Assembly (NCBI RefSeq): GCF_019039105.1
Contig: NZ_JAHPIV010000001.1
Location: forward strand, 364,612-428,611
Length of the DNA stretch: 64,000 bases
Source of the DNA: Desertibacillus haloalkaliphilus
GTDB lineage: Bacteria; Bacillota; Bacilli; Bacillales; KJ1-10-99
Reading direction: 5' to 3'
The first letter of the stretch is position 1. Every line of letters starts with the position of its first letter. Positions 1 to 9,110 of this stretch are shown piece by piece. The notes under the pieces were generated by a model. The model worked only from the letters and a program-made list of their open reading frames with translations. It ran no database searches and was not told the origin of the DNA. Both the position numbers and the translations under genes were made by a program.

Positions 1-654
1 TGGTTGTTTTGTTTCAATCCGATTTAAGGCAAAGCGGATGTGAGTCACAAGGCGCTGATAGGAAATCCCTTCTTCATCAAGCTTTTGATTGAGTTTCCGC
101 TCAATCAACTGAATGACCTCATTGATCATCGTTGTTTGCTCAAGAGCATGGTGCATATTTTTCGTATGAATCTTTGCGGTATGAATATGAAGGGCGATAT
201 GTCCAGCTTCATCGATCGGCATATCGAGTTCGAGACGCTCGTTGATGAGATTTCTAGCCCATACTCCTATAGAAAATTCTTCTTTATATAAGGTCTTAAT
301 TTCATTCAATAGCTTGTTTTGAATCGGATACCCTTGCCGAAAACGTTCAATCGCAAACGAGATGTGATCACTAAGTGCAATATGAATGTGGTCATTAAGT
401 GGAACTTGAAGCTGACCTTCAGCATAACTGATCACTTCTTCGGCAATTTCAATATGCTCTTCGGGCAATGTTGTTAACAAGTCTTGAAATTTTTGATTGC
501 CTTCCTTCATAACAAAAATCTTTTCAATTTTTGTCTTGGTAATGATGTCGTTTTTCTTCTTTTGGAAGGCAATCCCATTACCCATCACAATCTTTTCATG
601 CCCACTTTCCTTAACGACAACCGCATTATTATTTAATATCTTATTTATTCTCAC
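1..654 (-). CDS. BglG/GlcT-family transcriptional antiterminator, 3' end outside window
   Basis: This reading frame of 218 codons is open to the window edge, so the C-terminal part of the protein is missing. Residues 1-55 form an RNA-binding CAT domain ([13 protein letters not shown], then VMGNGIAF). Residues about 70-170 form a PTS regulation domain with the conserved histidine segments [11 protein letters not shown] and [10 protein letters not shown], and a second PRD begins near residue 175. Proteins of this family bind an RNA antiterminator hairpin in leaders of sugar PTS operons and are controlled by PTS phosphorylation. The PRD1 sequence looks closest to GlcT of B. subtilis, but the target operon is not visible. 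The start is GTG at 654, with AGGAG ten bases upstream. A LicT- or SacT-type regulator is the alternative. Confidence 0.85.
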   Translation of the reverse strand, partial: MRINKILNNNAVVVKESGHEKIVMGNGIAFQKKKNDIITKTKIEKIFVMKEGNQKFQDLLTTLPEEHIEIAEEVISYAEGQLQVPLNDHIHIALSDHISFAIERFRQGYPIQNKLLNEIKTLYKEEFSIGVWARNLINERLELDMPIDEAGHIALHIHTAKIHTKNMHHALEQTTMINEVIQLIERKLNQKLDEEGISYQRLVTHIRFALNRIETKQP

Positions 655-780
655 GTTCGTTCAACTCCTAAGCCGGCACCCTTCTTTGGAAAACACAATC
701 AGCATAGGTCATTGTAGCAAAATTACTCCCTGCTGAAAAACCATTTCCCTCACCTTTTTGCGGAGGTCATGAAAAAGGGC

Positions 781-1077
781 TTAAAGCTTGTCAGAAAACA
801 CCTCATCTAAGTTACTATAACCGATTTCTTCGCCGTGATTGCCTTGGACGATCCACTCAATTTTTTCGATCATCATTTCACCCTCTTCATTCTTTACATA
901 AGGCAGGTGAATGGTATATTCTTTGCCACCCTTTTCAACTTTATAGCCAAAATAATAACGATCATCGTCTGCCGGCTGCTCGCGAATATCAATATCATCA
1001 AGGTTATACTTTTGCTTAATTGTATCTAAAGAATTCGTCATTGTATTTAGAATGGTATCTCGAGAAACATAGTCCAT
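781..1077 (-). CDS. Small conserved-looking cytoplasmic protein, unknown function
   Basis: This is a 98-residue acidic protein that I do not recognise with confidence. It starts at the ATG at 1077, which has GGAAAGGGAG about six bases upstream; a longer frame reaching 1143 lacks a ribosome binding site. It begins with a helix-like segment (DTILNTMTNSLDTIKQKY), followed by alternating polar and hydrophobic stretches typical of a small alpha/beta protein (YYFGYKV, YTIHLPYV, MIEKIEWIV). There is no signal peptide, membrane segment or cysteine. It stands alone between the antiterminator and another small gene. Confidence 0.7.
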   Translation of the reverse strand: MDYVSRDTILNTMTNSLDTIKQKYNLDDIDIREQPADDDRYYFGYKVEKGGKEYTIHLPYVKNEEGEMMIEKIEWIVQGNHGEEIGYSNLDEVFSDKL

Positions 1078-1216
1078 TATTTTTACTCCCTTTCCGTTAA
1101 GTTCATTCTTAGCTATGTCCAGAACAGAAAAAACCAACCCCACATAAAGCAGGGTTAGTTATGGGTTTATTGCTATATAAATGTAACCATTACGTTTCTT
1201 TCTCTACCTGCACATC

Positions 1217-1414
1217 TTATCCATTCATTGCTTGCTGTTGATCGATTTGATTGAGCAATTGAATAGCACGTTCGGATCCATTTTGAATACACCGTTTGCG
1301 GACTCTTTCTTTCAATTCATCATCCAACCTTCCGTAAAGCAAGATCGCCTTCGTCTCGTCGGATGTAACAATTTTGCGGTATAACTTTGAAAGCTTCCTC
1401 TCGTCCGTGTCCAT
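1217..1414 (-). CDS. Small basic helical protein, unknown function
   Basis: This frame encodes a 65-residue, highly charged and probably all-helical protein (RKLSKLYRKIV, DDELKERVRKRCIQ, RAIQLLNQIDQQQ). The start is ATG at 1414 with an AAAGGGG sequence about 14 bases upstream and an in-frame stop just before the ATG. I do not recognise the family. It lacks the Spo0E-type SQELD motif that would mark a small phosphatase, although it lies next to a sporulation-type kinase. Expression is uncertain. Confidence 0.5.
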   Translation of the reverse strand: MDTDERKLSKLYRKIVTSDETKAILLYGRLDDELKERVRKRCIQNGSERAIQLLNQIDQQQAMNG

Positions 1415-1505
1415 GTTTAATCAATGAATCCCCTTTCTAAAATCATTTATTACATTCTATTTTAAGACGAATGCCTATATAGGTCAATAGGTATTTTTTG
1501 TGGCG

Positions 1506-1585
1506 GGGGTCTGACCCCTTTAAAACATCGATGGCAGTAGGCTCATCGACTCCATTGACCGTTATTTGATGAGGGGTCTGACCCC
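1506..1585. repeat. Pair of 13-bp GGGGTCTGACCCC palindromes, the second inside the kinase C-terminus
   Basis: The palindrome GGGGTCTGACCCC occurs at 1506-1518 and again at 1573-1585, 67 bases apart. The second copy is read as codons for Gly-Ser-Asp-Pro near the end of the histidine kinase, and the kinase stop codon lies between the two copies. The same palindrome recurs at 10230-10242. It has no T-run, so it is not a standard intrinsic terminator. Confidence 0.85.
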
Positions 1586-2793
1586 GGCAAAGCAATCTCA
1601 ACAGTCGTTCCTTTGCCGACTTCACTTTCGATTTTTATCGTTCCTTGGTGATGTTCAATAATACTAAAGCACACCATCAAGCCTAATCCAGTGCCATTAT
1701 CTTTCGTTGTATAAAATCTCTGCCCTAATTTCGCAAGCTTATCCTTTGGAATGCCTGGCCCTTGATCCTGACAGCTAATCACGACATGACCTTCTCTTTT
1801 AGAGACATGAAGCGTAATTATCCCAGTAGATGTCATCGCCTCGATCGCATTTTTTAAAATATTAATAAATACTTGCTTGAGTTTGTTTTCATCACAATTA
1901 ACGGTAAGTTGCTCGGTTCCAGGTTCAAATGTCGTTTCTACTTCAATGTTATGAAGAATCGCTTGGGTATTTGCAATCGTGGTTACCGTGTTAATCATCG
2001 GCATCAATTGTTTTGATTCGAGTACCAACTCCCTTGGTTTCGATAACAACAGTAATTCACCAACGATCATACTAATGCGATCAACCTCTGAAATCATAAT
2101 TTCTGTATAACTATTCGCCCCACTCTTTTTATCATTGGCCGTCAATTGAATGAAACCTTTTAAGCTCGTTAACGGGTTACGAATTTCATGAGCGATTCCG
2201 GCGGCAAGCTCGCCTATAACAGACAACTGTTCGACATGCTGAATCTGCTTCTGACTCTCTTCGAATTCGGCCATATTTCGAATTAACAAACACACCCATT
2301 CGCCTTTTTGTCTCGATGATATCGCATAATCAATTTCCACTTCTATTTCTTGCCCATGTAAATCAACCAAAATGGCTTGAGCCCTACCTGACTTTTCCTT
2401 TTGAGAAAAATTTAGATGCTCTTGCTCTGTGAAGATAAAATTATCAATGTTTTTTCCTAAGAGTTCTTGAGGGACCGGTCCTTGTAAAAGTGTTTGCGCT
2501 GCCCGATTCACCCACATGATCTTTCGGTCAGTTACAACAACGATCGCCGTTGATAATTGTTCCACTAAGCGGACATATGTCTTGTTCTCATCTTCTATCC
2601 TTGCTAACAATTGTTTACGCAACCATGCATAAAGCAGGAAAGCAACAACTATGAATAAAATCATAACACCAGCCTGTAGGCCTGCACTGAGCCTATCAAG
2701 GTAAACCACTGTCGTACCAAAACAAGCAAGATACGTAATCATGACTCCATATTCCATCAATCCTTGATTTCTCATTCGATTACTCCTGTTCAT
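1543..2793 (-). CDS. Membrane PAS-domain sporulation-type sensor histidine kinase
   Basis: The protein has 416 residues. Two membrane segments lie at about 15-33 and 41-57, followed by a PAS domain (about 70-175). The HisKA phosphoacceptor box AGIAHEIRNPLTSLKGF has its histidine at about 202. The HATPase part has the N box NILKNAIEA, DQGPGI and GTGLGL. The architecture is that of Bacillus sporulation or stress kinases (KinA-E group), which autophosphorylate and feed a phosphorelay; no response regulator is adjacent. The start is ATG at 2793 with GGAGG six bases upstream. The last dozen residues (GSDPSSNNGQWSR) are encoded by a short palindromic repeat, so the original C-terminus probably ended near the conserved VEIALP. 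Confidence 0.9.
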   Translation of the reverse strand: MNRSNRMRNQGLMEYGVMITYLACFGTTVVYLDRLSAGLQAGVMILFIVVAFLLYAWLRKQLLARIEDENKTYVRLVEQLSTAIVVVTDRKIMWVNRAAQTLLQGPVPQELLGKNIDNFIFTEQEHLNFSQKEKSGRAQAILVDLHGQEIEVEIDYAISSRQKGEWVCLLIRNMAEFEESQKQIQHVEQLSVIGELAAGIAHEIRNPLTSLKGFIQLTANDKKSGANSYTEIMISEVDRISMIVGELLLLSKPRELVLESKQLMPMINTVTTIANTQAILHNIEVETTFEPGTEQLTVNCDENKLKQVFINILKNAIEAMTSTGIITLHVSKREGHVVISCQDQGPGIPKDKLAKLGQRFYTTKDNGTGLGLMVCFSIIEHHQGTIKIESEVGKGTTVEIALPGSDPSSNNGQWSR

Positions 2794-2859
2794 CAAAGGC
2801 CTCCTTAAACTTCTCGCACCATTTTGTACCCTAAAACGCCTTCAAGTCTGACACCAAAT

Positions 2860-2897
2860 AAAAAAGACCTAACTTCTTACAGGTAAGAAGTTAGGTC
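2860..2897 (-). terminator. Intrinsic terminator after the first MpsC gene
   Basis: GACCTAACTTCTTAC pairs with GTAAGAAGTTAGGTC across a two-base loop, and a run of T residues follows on the minus strand. It separates the MpsC gene from the downstream kinase. Confidence 0.85.
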
Positions 2898-2936
2898 ATG
2901 AGCGGCGAAATCAATTTGATTTTCCTCAACATTTAC

Positions 2937-3620
2937 CTATTTTAAGACAAAGCCTACTAAGGACTTGTCCTCTTTTATGTTCCAATCAATAAAAATATCA
3001 GAGATTTGCTTTTTAAAAATTTCTTCAAACTTACCATAACGATGAAAATAGCTCTTCTCTAACTCATCCTTTGTCACAATTAGTTCCTTTGTATACCCTT
3101 TTGAAATTAACGCTTTTTCGATCGGAACTAGTATCCCTTTTCGCTCGACTAAATAAAGCTTTTGGGATAGTGGGTATGTACTTAAATTTTCCGGTGCTTT
3201 TTGAACAAGTTGACTGATCCGAGCCGTTTCAAGTTCTAATCGTTGGCTGATATTCAGATCGGTCTCCGTCATTTGTTCTGTCTCAATTTCTTTTAAAACG
3301 AGAATGATCATACCTGAGTTATTAGGGAAATTCCAATCATGGTAATAATCCCCAACTTCAACATCGAGAGTGACTTGAACCACCCCCTTTAATTCCTCTA
3401 AAAGATGACCGATGACAACCGATCTTGCCGTATCAACATAATCCGATTGACCTTGCTGAAGTAAGACTTCTTCCATTGGTGAAATAAATCCACGTATGTA
3501 TAGGACGAAATGACTTTTTCCGAATGTTGCCTGACATGACTCCGGGCCACGCCCAAAATTTCGTCGTAATAATTTACTCGTGTAACTACTGATATAATTG
3601 ACTTGATCTTGTAATTCCAC
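2937..3620 (-). CDS. Tandem MpsC-domain (DUF2294) protein
   Basis: The 227-residue protein holds two copies of the MpsC/DUF2294 domain. The first (about 5-105) has the family signature FGRGPESCQATFGKSHF followed by YIRGFISPMEEVLLQQGQ. The second, more divergent copy (about 125-227) has LYLVERKGILVPIEKALISKG and ends in FIDWNI. MpsC was named from the staphylococcal membrane-potential system whose MpsAB part takes up bicarbonate; the role of MpsC itself is unclear. It is soluble, with no membrane segment. GTG at 3620 is chosen because GAAGGGA sits just upstream. It is paralogous to the next gene upstream, and both follow PEP carboxylase, an enzyme that consumes bicarbonate. Confidence 0.82.
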   Translation of the reverse strand: MELQDQVNYISSYTSKLLRRNFGRGPESCQATFGKSHFVLYIRGFISPMEEVLLQQGQSDYVDTARSVVIGHLLEELKGVVQVTLDVEVGDYYHDWNFPNNSGMIILVLKEIETEQMTETDLNISQRLELETARISQLVQKAPENLSTYPLSQKLYLVERKGILVPIEKALISKGYTKELIVTKDELEKSYFHRYGKFEEIFKKQISDIFIDWNIKEDKSLVGFVLK

Positions 3621-3829
3621 ATCGATCCCTTCTTTCAGAGGGAACAACTAATTGATACCATTAAAGCATCAACCTGTGACATTGTACCACAAGCGATGCC
3701 TTTCTAACAATTTAACAAAGACCATTTTTAGAATATATTCAGAAAAGTTGCTCCCTTTATTTATAAAATAAGCTCTTTTTCCATCAATAGTGTACACATT
3801 TTCACGGAATCCATGTATGATTCAAATAA

Positions 3830-4522
3830 TCATTTGAGAAAAAAAGTAATATAGCTTTTGTTTTTCTTATAATCCCAAAATAAAAATAACTCATCAACTG
3901 ATTGACCGAATACATCTTCAAACATAGGCTTTTTCTTTTCAAATGCCGTTCGTATGTCTCGAAAACTTTCAATCAGGATATCAGAGTAACCTTTTTGGAA
4001 CAACCTCGTTTCAATCGGTAACAACGTCCCCTTGCATTCAACAACATAGATGGAGCGCGATAGTTTTTTCACAAATAACTGGTCTGGTTCTCTATGTATG
4101 TCCGAACTAGCTTTTCGCACTTGTTCACCTAAAAGTTGATCCATTGTCCCTTCATCTTTAATCGCAGTCGGATGCTGTGAAGACACTTCATTCACTAACA
4201 TAATCGCGCCGGTATTGGAGTCATAGTTCCAATCTTCGTGATAAGAATCAAATGTAATCCCATAAACACGTTCAACCTCATCAATAAAATCAGCAATAAT
4301 TTTCTTGATAATAACCGATCTAAAGGTCGAGGCAAGATGGATCTCATTACTTTCTAATAGGACTTCCTCTGCTGGTGTCAAGAAATTCCGCACATGAACG
4401 AGCATGAGATTATCCTTAACAGTTGAAAAACATGTCTCTGGGCCTTTTCCGAAATGACGCTTTAATTTCTTGCTAAAGTAACTGCTTAAATATGTCAGTT
4501 CTTCTTGCTTGCTTTTTATCAA
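3830..4522 (-). CDS. Tandem MpsC-domain (DUF2294) protein, paralog
   Basis: This 230-residue protein has the same two-domain layout as its downstream neighbour. Domain one has KRHFGKGPETCFSTVKDN and HVRNFLTPAEEVLLESN. Domain two has IYVVECKGTLLPIETRLFQKG and ends LFLFWDYKKNKSYITFFLK. I place the start at TTG 4522, nine bases after AGGGGGT. A longer frame to 4573 would begin inside the terminator hairpin of the upstream ppc gene, so it is unlikely. The pair probably arose by local duplication, because the layouts match and only about 200 bases separate them. A function in bicarbonate or ion handling is inferred from the family name and the ppc neighbour. Confidence 0.8.
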   Translation of the reverse strand: MIKSKQEELTYLSSYFSKKLKRHFGKGPETCFSTVKDNLMLVHVRNFLTPAEEVLLESNEIHLASTFRSVIIKKIIADFIDEVERVYGITFDSYHEDWNYDSNTGAIMLVNEVSSQHPTAIKDEGTMDQLLGEQVRKASSDIHREPDQLFVKKLSRSIYVVECKGTLLPIETRLFQKGYSDILIESFRDIRTAFEKKKPMFEDVFGQSVDELFLFWDYKKNKSYITFFLK

Positions 4523-4553
4523 TGCTTCTGTACCCCCTATAATCCCCTGCAAT

Positions 4554-4592
4554 AAAAAAAGGCCTAACTTCAAAATATTTAGAAGTTAGGCC
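4554..4592 (-). terminator. Intrinsic terminator after ppc
   Basis: GGCCTAACTTC pairs with GAAGTTAGGCC around a ten-base loop, followed by seven T residues on the minus strand. The stem sequence resembles the terminator at 2860-2897, as if the gene and its terminator were duplicated together. Confidence 0.85.
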
Positions 4593-4805
4593 ATGGGTAA
4601 GACTTCTATGTTAAAACATATCGTTCTTCCATTTACCATAAAAAAGGTCTATATCTTTTTTAAAACAACCACATTATGAATAACAAACTAATGACAGCTA
4701 GACATTAATCAAAGTAATCTTACCATAGAGAAATCTTAATATCAATCCACCAATTTCTCCTCGACTTTTTTCCTATAAAGCTTTTGGACAATCGGATCTA
4801 TCAAA

Positions 4806-7559
4806 TCAGCCTGTATTTCGTAACCCTGCTGCAATGCCACTAATTGTTAACAGCACTTCAATTAATAATTCATCTGGCTTTTCATCCGTATGACGCATTT
4901 CTTTCATCAACTCGACTTGTAAGAAGTTTAGTGGATCCACATATGGATTACGTCTACGAACCGATTCTTGAATGTTCGGTGCATGATCAAGCAATTCATC
5001 ATCACCTGAAATACGTAAAAGAACTTCGCGTGTTCGCTCATACTCTTCCTTAATATTCGTATAGATTCGTTCTGCAACCACTTCATCTTCCACTAAGTTT
5101 GTGTATTCTTTTGCTGTTTTTAAGTCGGCTTTCATAAGCGCCATTTGTAAGTTGTTAATCGTTGAACGGAAGAACGGCCACTTCTCGTACATCGTTTTTA
5201 ATAAAGTAAGGTTCTCTTCACTCTGTGCGGCAAATGATTGTAACCCAGTACCCGCCGCATACCATGCCGGAATTAATTGACGACTTTGCGTCCAAGCGAA
5301 TACCCAAGGGATCGCCCGTAAATCTTCAAAACGATTGCTACCTTTACGCTTCATTGGGCGTGAACCGATATTGAGTGATGCCAATTCTCCCAGTGGTGTC
5401 GCCTGGTTAAAATAAGTGAGAAAATCGCTATCCGCAAAGACGAGCGATTGATATTTTTGGAGTGACTGTTTTGAAATCTCCTCCATCGCTTCTTCCCAGG
5501 CTTGTTCACGGTGGTGCGCTTGCTCTGTTGAGTGCGACACTTTTGCTGACGCTTCAAGTAAGGCTGAAGTCGCCTGCTCCAAGCTACGGTAAGCTATATC
5601 AGTTAGAAGGTATCGAGACGATAACACTTCCCCTTGCTCGGTAATCTTCACCCCATCACCTAACGTTTCGACCGGCTGTGATAGGATACTGCGATGTAGT
5701 GGACCACCGCCACGTCCTAATGAGCCACCACGTCCATGGAAAAACTTCAACCGGATATTAAACTCTTTTGCAATATCATGAATTTCTTGCTGTGCTTTAA
5801 ACAGCTTCCAGTTGGCTGTTAACGTACCTCCATCTTTACTTCCATCGGAATAACCGAGCATGACTTCTTGATGGTTTCCAAGCTCAGTTAGATGGTTGCG
5901 GTAAACATCCATTTCGAAGAGAGATTTCATGATGTTTGGACCTGCGACGAGATCATCAACGGTTTCAAGTAGCGGTGCGACATTCAAGTGGCTTTCTACT
6001 TGACCATCAGCATGAAGGCGATAGATTCCTGCTTCTTTTGCTAACACGAGAACTTCAAGTAAATCACTTGCCGATTGAGTCATGCTGACAAGGTAGACTT
6101 CAATCGACTTGCGCCCAAATTCGTTGTGAGCTTGTCTAATCATATTAAACACGTTTAATAGCTTTTGTGTTTCCTTTGAATAATCTTCATTCAATAATAA
6201 AAGTGGTCGTGGATCTTTAAGGACATCCTCAAGGATCGCGATTTTTTCATCCTCACGTAAGCTCGCATAGTCGTCGGTAATATTGACAACCTTTAAGATT
6301 TCTGAGATCGCTGCTTCATGCTCACCACTATGGTTTCGAATATCTAATGTTGCTAAGTGGAAACCAAACAGCTTCACTTGACGGATGAATTTACGAAGGG
6401 TTTTCAGCTTGTGATGAGACGGCTGGTGTTGTTCAACACTGTCTTGAATCACTAGCAAATCTTCTAAAAGCTCATCGGCATGCTGATAGCCAACCGCTGA
6501 CTTGCCGACATGCTTCAAACGTTTTAGGACAATCGCAAATTTACGGCGATAAACTTCCGTTTCCACTTGCCATACCTCATCTTGATCCATATATTGCTTC
6601 TCGTCTGCTTCAACCGATGTTCGTAAGTCATCGCTCACTGTTACCCTAGTCGTTGACTGGCTAAATCGCTTCATCAAATCTTTAATGACTTGCTTGTATT
6701 TTTTTAGGACCAGTGCACGTTGCCTGTTCAACGTTTCCCATGTTACCTCAGGAGTTACATTTGGGTTACCATCACGGTCTCCGCCAATCCATGAACCGAA
6801 TGAAAGGAAGTTCGGAACACTCCATTCCGTATTCGGATAGTGTTCGTCCAATTGATCTTCTAACTCTTGGTGGATATCTGGTAAGACATCAAATAATGTT
6901 TCATCGAAATAATAGAGGCCATTTCTCACTTCATCGATAACGGTTGGCTTACGTTGGCGCAGCTCCTCTGTTTGCCATAGCGCTGTTACTTCATTAAATA
7001 AGCTCTCCTCTAATTTTTTACGTTCACTTTTCGTTAGCAATGGATGGTCCAATTGTTGTAAAATTGTTGAAATTCGCTTTTGAACCTCTAGGATCGTTCG
7101 CTTCGTAGCTTCTGTCGGGTGTGCAGTGATGATTAATTCTAGTGAAAGATCATTTAACACTTGCTGAACAACCTCTTCAGAAACCTTATGTTCTTTTATT
7201 GATTCAACCGCACTTTCTAGTGAAAACGGTTGGCTCACCCCATCCTCTTCTAATTGATATTGTCTACGACGACGAATCCGATGGTTTTGTTCTGCAATAT
7301 TCACAAGGTGAAAGTACGTTGAAAACGCTCGAATCACTTGCTGACGCATCGGAGGCTTAAGGTTGCTAATGTCTTTTTTTAGCTTCTGATACGTATCTTC
7401 ATCATAGCTTTTACGTAGTTGAATCGTCGTTTTTCTTAATTCCTCAACCTTATTTAACAATGGGACTCCACCATGGTGGACGAGAATTTCACCTAAAATA
7501 TTCCCTAGTTTTTTCACGTCATTTCTTAGTACTGTGCTGTTATCATCTAAGTTTATCAT
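4806..7559 (-). CDS. ppc: Phosphoenolpyruvate carboxylase
   Basis: This 917-residue enzyme converts phosphoenolpyruvate and bicarbonate to oxaloacetate and so replenishes the TCA cycle. All family landmarks are present: the catalytic histidine in LIITAHPTEATKRTI (about 155), GFHLATLDIRNHSGEHE, the phosphate-binding loop FFHGRGGSLGRGGGP, and the conserved C-terminal NTG. Other segments are VMLGYSDGSKDGG, IPWVFAWTQSRQLIPAW and GSRPMKRK. The length is normal for bacterial PEPC. The ATG at 7559 follows AGGAAGGGTG. B. subtilis uses pyruvate carboxylase instead, so this gene marks the organism as one of the Bacillaceae that carry PEPC. Two MpsC paralogs lie immediately downstream behind a terminator. 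Confidence 0.97.
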   Translation of the reverse strand: MINLDDNSTVLRNDVKKLGNILGEILVHHGGVPLLNKVEELRKTTIQLRKSYDEDTYQKLKKDISNLKPPMRQQVIRAFSTYFHLVNIAEQNHRIRRRRQYQLEEDGVSQPFSLESAVESIKEHKVSEEVVQQVLNDLSLELIITAHPTEATKRTILEVQKRISTILQQLDHPLLTKSERKKLEESLFNEVTALWQTEELRQRKPTVIDEVRNGLYYFDETLFDVLPDIHQELEDQLDEHYPNTEWSVPNFLSFGSWIGGDRDGNPNVTPEVTWETLNRQRALVLKKYKQVIKDLMKRFSQSTTRVTVSDDLRTSVEADEKQYMDQDEVWQVETEVYRRKFAIVLKRLKHVGKSAVGYQHADELLEDLLVIQDSVEQHQPSHHKLKTLRKFIRQVKLFGFHLATLDIRNHSGEHEAAISEILKVVNITDDYASLREDEKIAILEDVLKDPRPLLLLNEDYSKETQKLLNVFNMIRQAHNEFGRKSIEVYLVSMTQSASDLLEVLVLAKEAGIYRLHADGQVESHLNVAPLLETVDDLVAGPNIMKSLFEMDVYRNHLTELGNHQEVMLGYSDGSKDGGTLTANWKLFKAQQEIHDIAKEFNIRLKFFHGRGGSLGRGGGPLHRSILSQPVETLGDGVKITEQGEVLSSRYLLTDIAYRSLEQATSALLEASAKVSHSTEQAHHREQAWEEAMEEISKQSLQKYQSLVFADSDFLTYFNQATPLGELASLNIGSRPMKRKGSNRFEDLRAIPWVFAWTQSRQLIPAWYAAGTGLQSFAAQSEENLTLLKTMYEKWPFFRSTINNLQMALMKADLKTAKEYTNLVEDEVVAERIYTNIKEEYERTREVLLRISGDDELLDHAPNIQESVRRRNPYVDPLNFLQVELMKEMRHTDEKPDELLIEVLLTISGIAAGLRNTG

Positions 7560-7988
7560 CGATTCACCCTTCCTAAAAAATTATCATAGTCACTAGGGAC
7601 AGAATTAGTCCCTTTAGGACATTGAGTGTCCCTTAAGAAATAAAATGTTTTACGGATATAAAATTTCTTTCTATCATAACAGAAAATTGCATAAATAGCG
7701 AATAATCTTTTAGACGATTGCGCAAATTCACTAAACTCGAACGCTTAATTACGGTTCGTTTTAGAGTGTACACCACTAGAGAAGTCACTACTCGTTCATT
7801 TATAAATTTGTCACGCCCGTATAGGAGATGGGATCCTGAGGTGAGGGGATGACGGACTTTTCTTTGCTCTTCTCGCCCCGTTTTGTCCTTCATCGTGCTT
7901 ATGAAAGACATATGACGTTCGACTTCGAGTAATAGACGCTTAGTAAAGGATTTCGATGAAAGCTGCATCGGAAGGTCTTCTTTTGTTC
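7560..7988. other. Gene-poor interval upstream of ppc with a degenerate 52-bp-family hairpin
   Basis: No convincing gene lies here. An open frame of 111 codons on the minus strand overlaps repeat-derived sequence and has no ribosome binding site. At 7885-7909, GTCCTTCAT and ATGAAAGAC form a hairpin whose flanks (from about 7861) resemble the 52-bp tandem units at 18758-18970. Near 7594-7634 are overlapping short inverted repeats built on GGGACA/GTCCC and GGACA/TGTCC, close to where ppc transcription should begin. Confidence 0.6.
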
Positions 7989-8026
7989 AAAAAGGGCTGC
8001 CCCATTATCATCTATGGACCAGCCCT
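7989..8026 (-). terminator. Intrinsic terminator after the inositol monophosphatase family gene
   Basis: On the minus strand AGGGCTG pairs with CAGCCCT around a loop of about 20 bases and is followed by T residues. It lies about 65 bases beyond the stop codon. Confidence 0.75.
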
Positions 8027-8090
8027 AACATTTTATTCAATTAAATACTGCGTTAGGTCACGAACAAACGATGCGTCCTTCTCAGTAAAA

Positions 8091-8858
8091 CTATAACAAA
8101 TCTTGAAGCTCAGTATAAATTGGCTCGTTACCGACAAGCACAAAATAACCTTTTTCTTGCTTCACTTTTTGGACTTTCCCACCTGCTTCTTGAACGAGAA
8201 GCAATCCGGCTTCAAAATCCCACGGGTTGATTTTATATTCCCAATAGCCATCGAAACGTCCGGATGCGACTTGACATAGGTCGATCGCTGCACTTCCCGT
8301 GCGGCGAACTCCTCCTACTTTTAAGATGACTGCATTAAATTCCTTCACATTGTTTTGCGGGTCTGTGGCGCGATCATACGGGAAACCGGTCGCCACGACA
8401 GCTGCTTTAAGGTTGTCTGTTTGTGATACTGAGATTGGATTTCCATTAAGATATGCACCTTCACCCTTCATTGCTTCATAACACTCACCGAGCTTTGGCG
8501 CATAAACAACACCGATCACCGTCTCACCTTTATATTTTAAAGCAACTGAGATACAAAACATCGGAAATTGGTGAGCGTAATTAACAGTCCCATCAATAGG
8601 GTCGACTACCCATTCATAGTCCGATGCTCCTTCATGAAAGTCTTGCTCTTCCGTTAAAATCGAATGATCTGGATAGCTCGCTTTAATTTTTTGCCTTAAA
8701 AATTCATCCGTCCACACATCAACTTCAGTAACAAGATCAATTGTCGATGACTTGCTTTTTACTTCCATCGGCTGATCTAATCGCTTTACTTGCTCTGCCC
8801 CAGCTTCTTTTACCCATTCTTTGATGTTTGCTATGATTTGCTTCCACTCCGCGCTCAC
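8091..8858 (-). CDS. Inositol monophosphatase family protein (SuhB type)
   Basis: The 255-residue protein has the metal-dependent phosphatase signatures of the family: LTEEQD for the first metal ligand, WVVDPIDGTVNYAHQFP for the central motif, and INPWDFEAGLLLVQEAGG for the C-terminal motif. Members hydrolyse inositol-1-phosphate or related sugar and nucleotide monophosphates with magnesium; the true substrate cannot be read from sequence. GTG at 8858 is chosen because GGAGG lies five bases upstream, although a GTG at 8870 is also possible. The gene is transcribed away from the luciferase-like gene at 9111 and has its own terminator. Confidence 0.93.
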   Translation of the reverse strand: MSAEWKQIIANIKEWVKEAGAEQVKRLDQPMEVKSKSSTIDLVTEVDVWTDEFLRQKIKASYPDHSILTEEQDFHEGASDYEWVVDPIDGTVNYAHQFPMFCISVALKYKGETVIGVVYAPKLGECYEAMKGEGAYLNGNPISVSQTDNLKAAVVATGFPYDRATDPQNNVKEFNAVILKVGGVRRTGSAAIDLCQVASGRFDGYWEYKINPWDFEAGLLLVQEAGGKVQKVKQEKGYFVLVGNEPIYTELQDLL

Positions 8859-9110
8859 ATGTACCTCCACCTTTTCCTAAAAATTTATTTATGTATATCG
8901 ATTCTTCGTTCGCTTTTGATCATAGCAAAGTCCCTAGGGCAACGCAAAACAGGAAAGTATTATACGTTGGATGCCATTAACAGAAATGACAAACGATAAG
9001 CGTAGATGCAAATGACGAACAGGCAAAATCAGTGCGTCACCTGTTTGAAACATGATACTCTTTACGAGAGACAACACATATAAGCTTTTTTATATAGAAG
9101 GAGGAACACC

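Noticed and set aside
7633-7968. Open frame of 111 codons on the minus strand upstream of ppc
   Set aside because: It has no ribosome binding site, no recognisable domain, and its N-terminal part reads through a degenerate copy of the 52-bp repeat.
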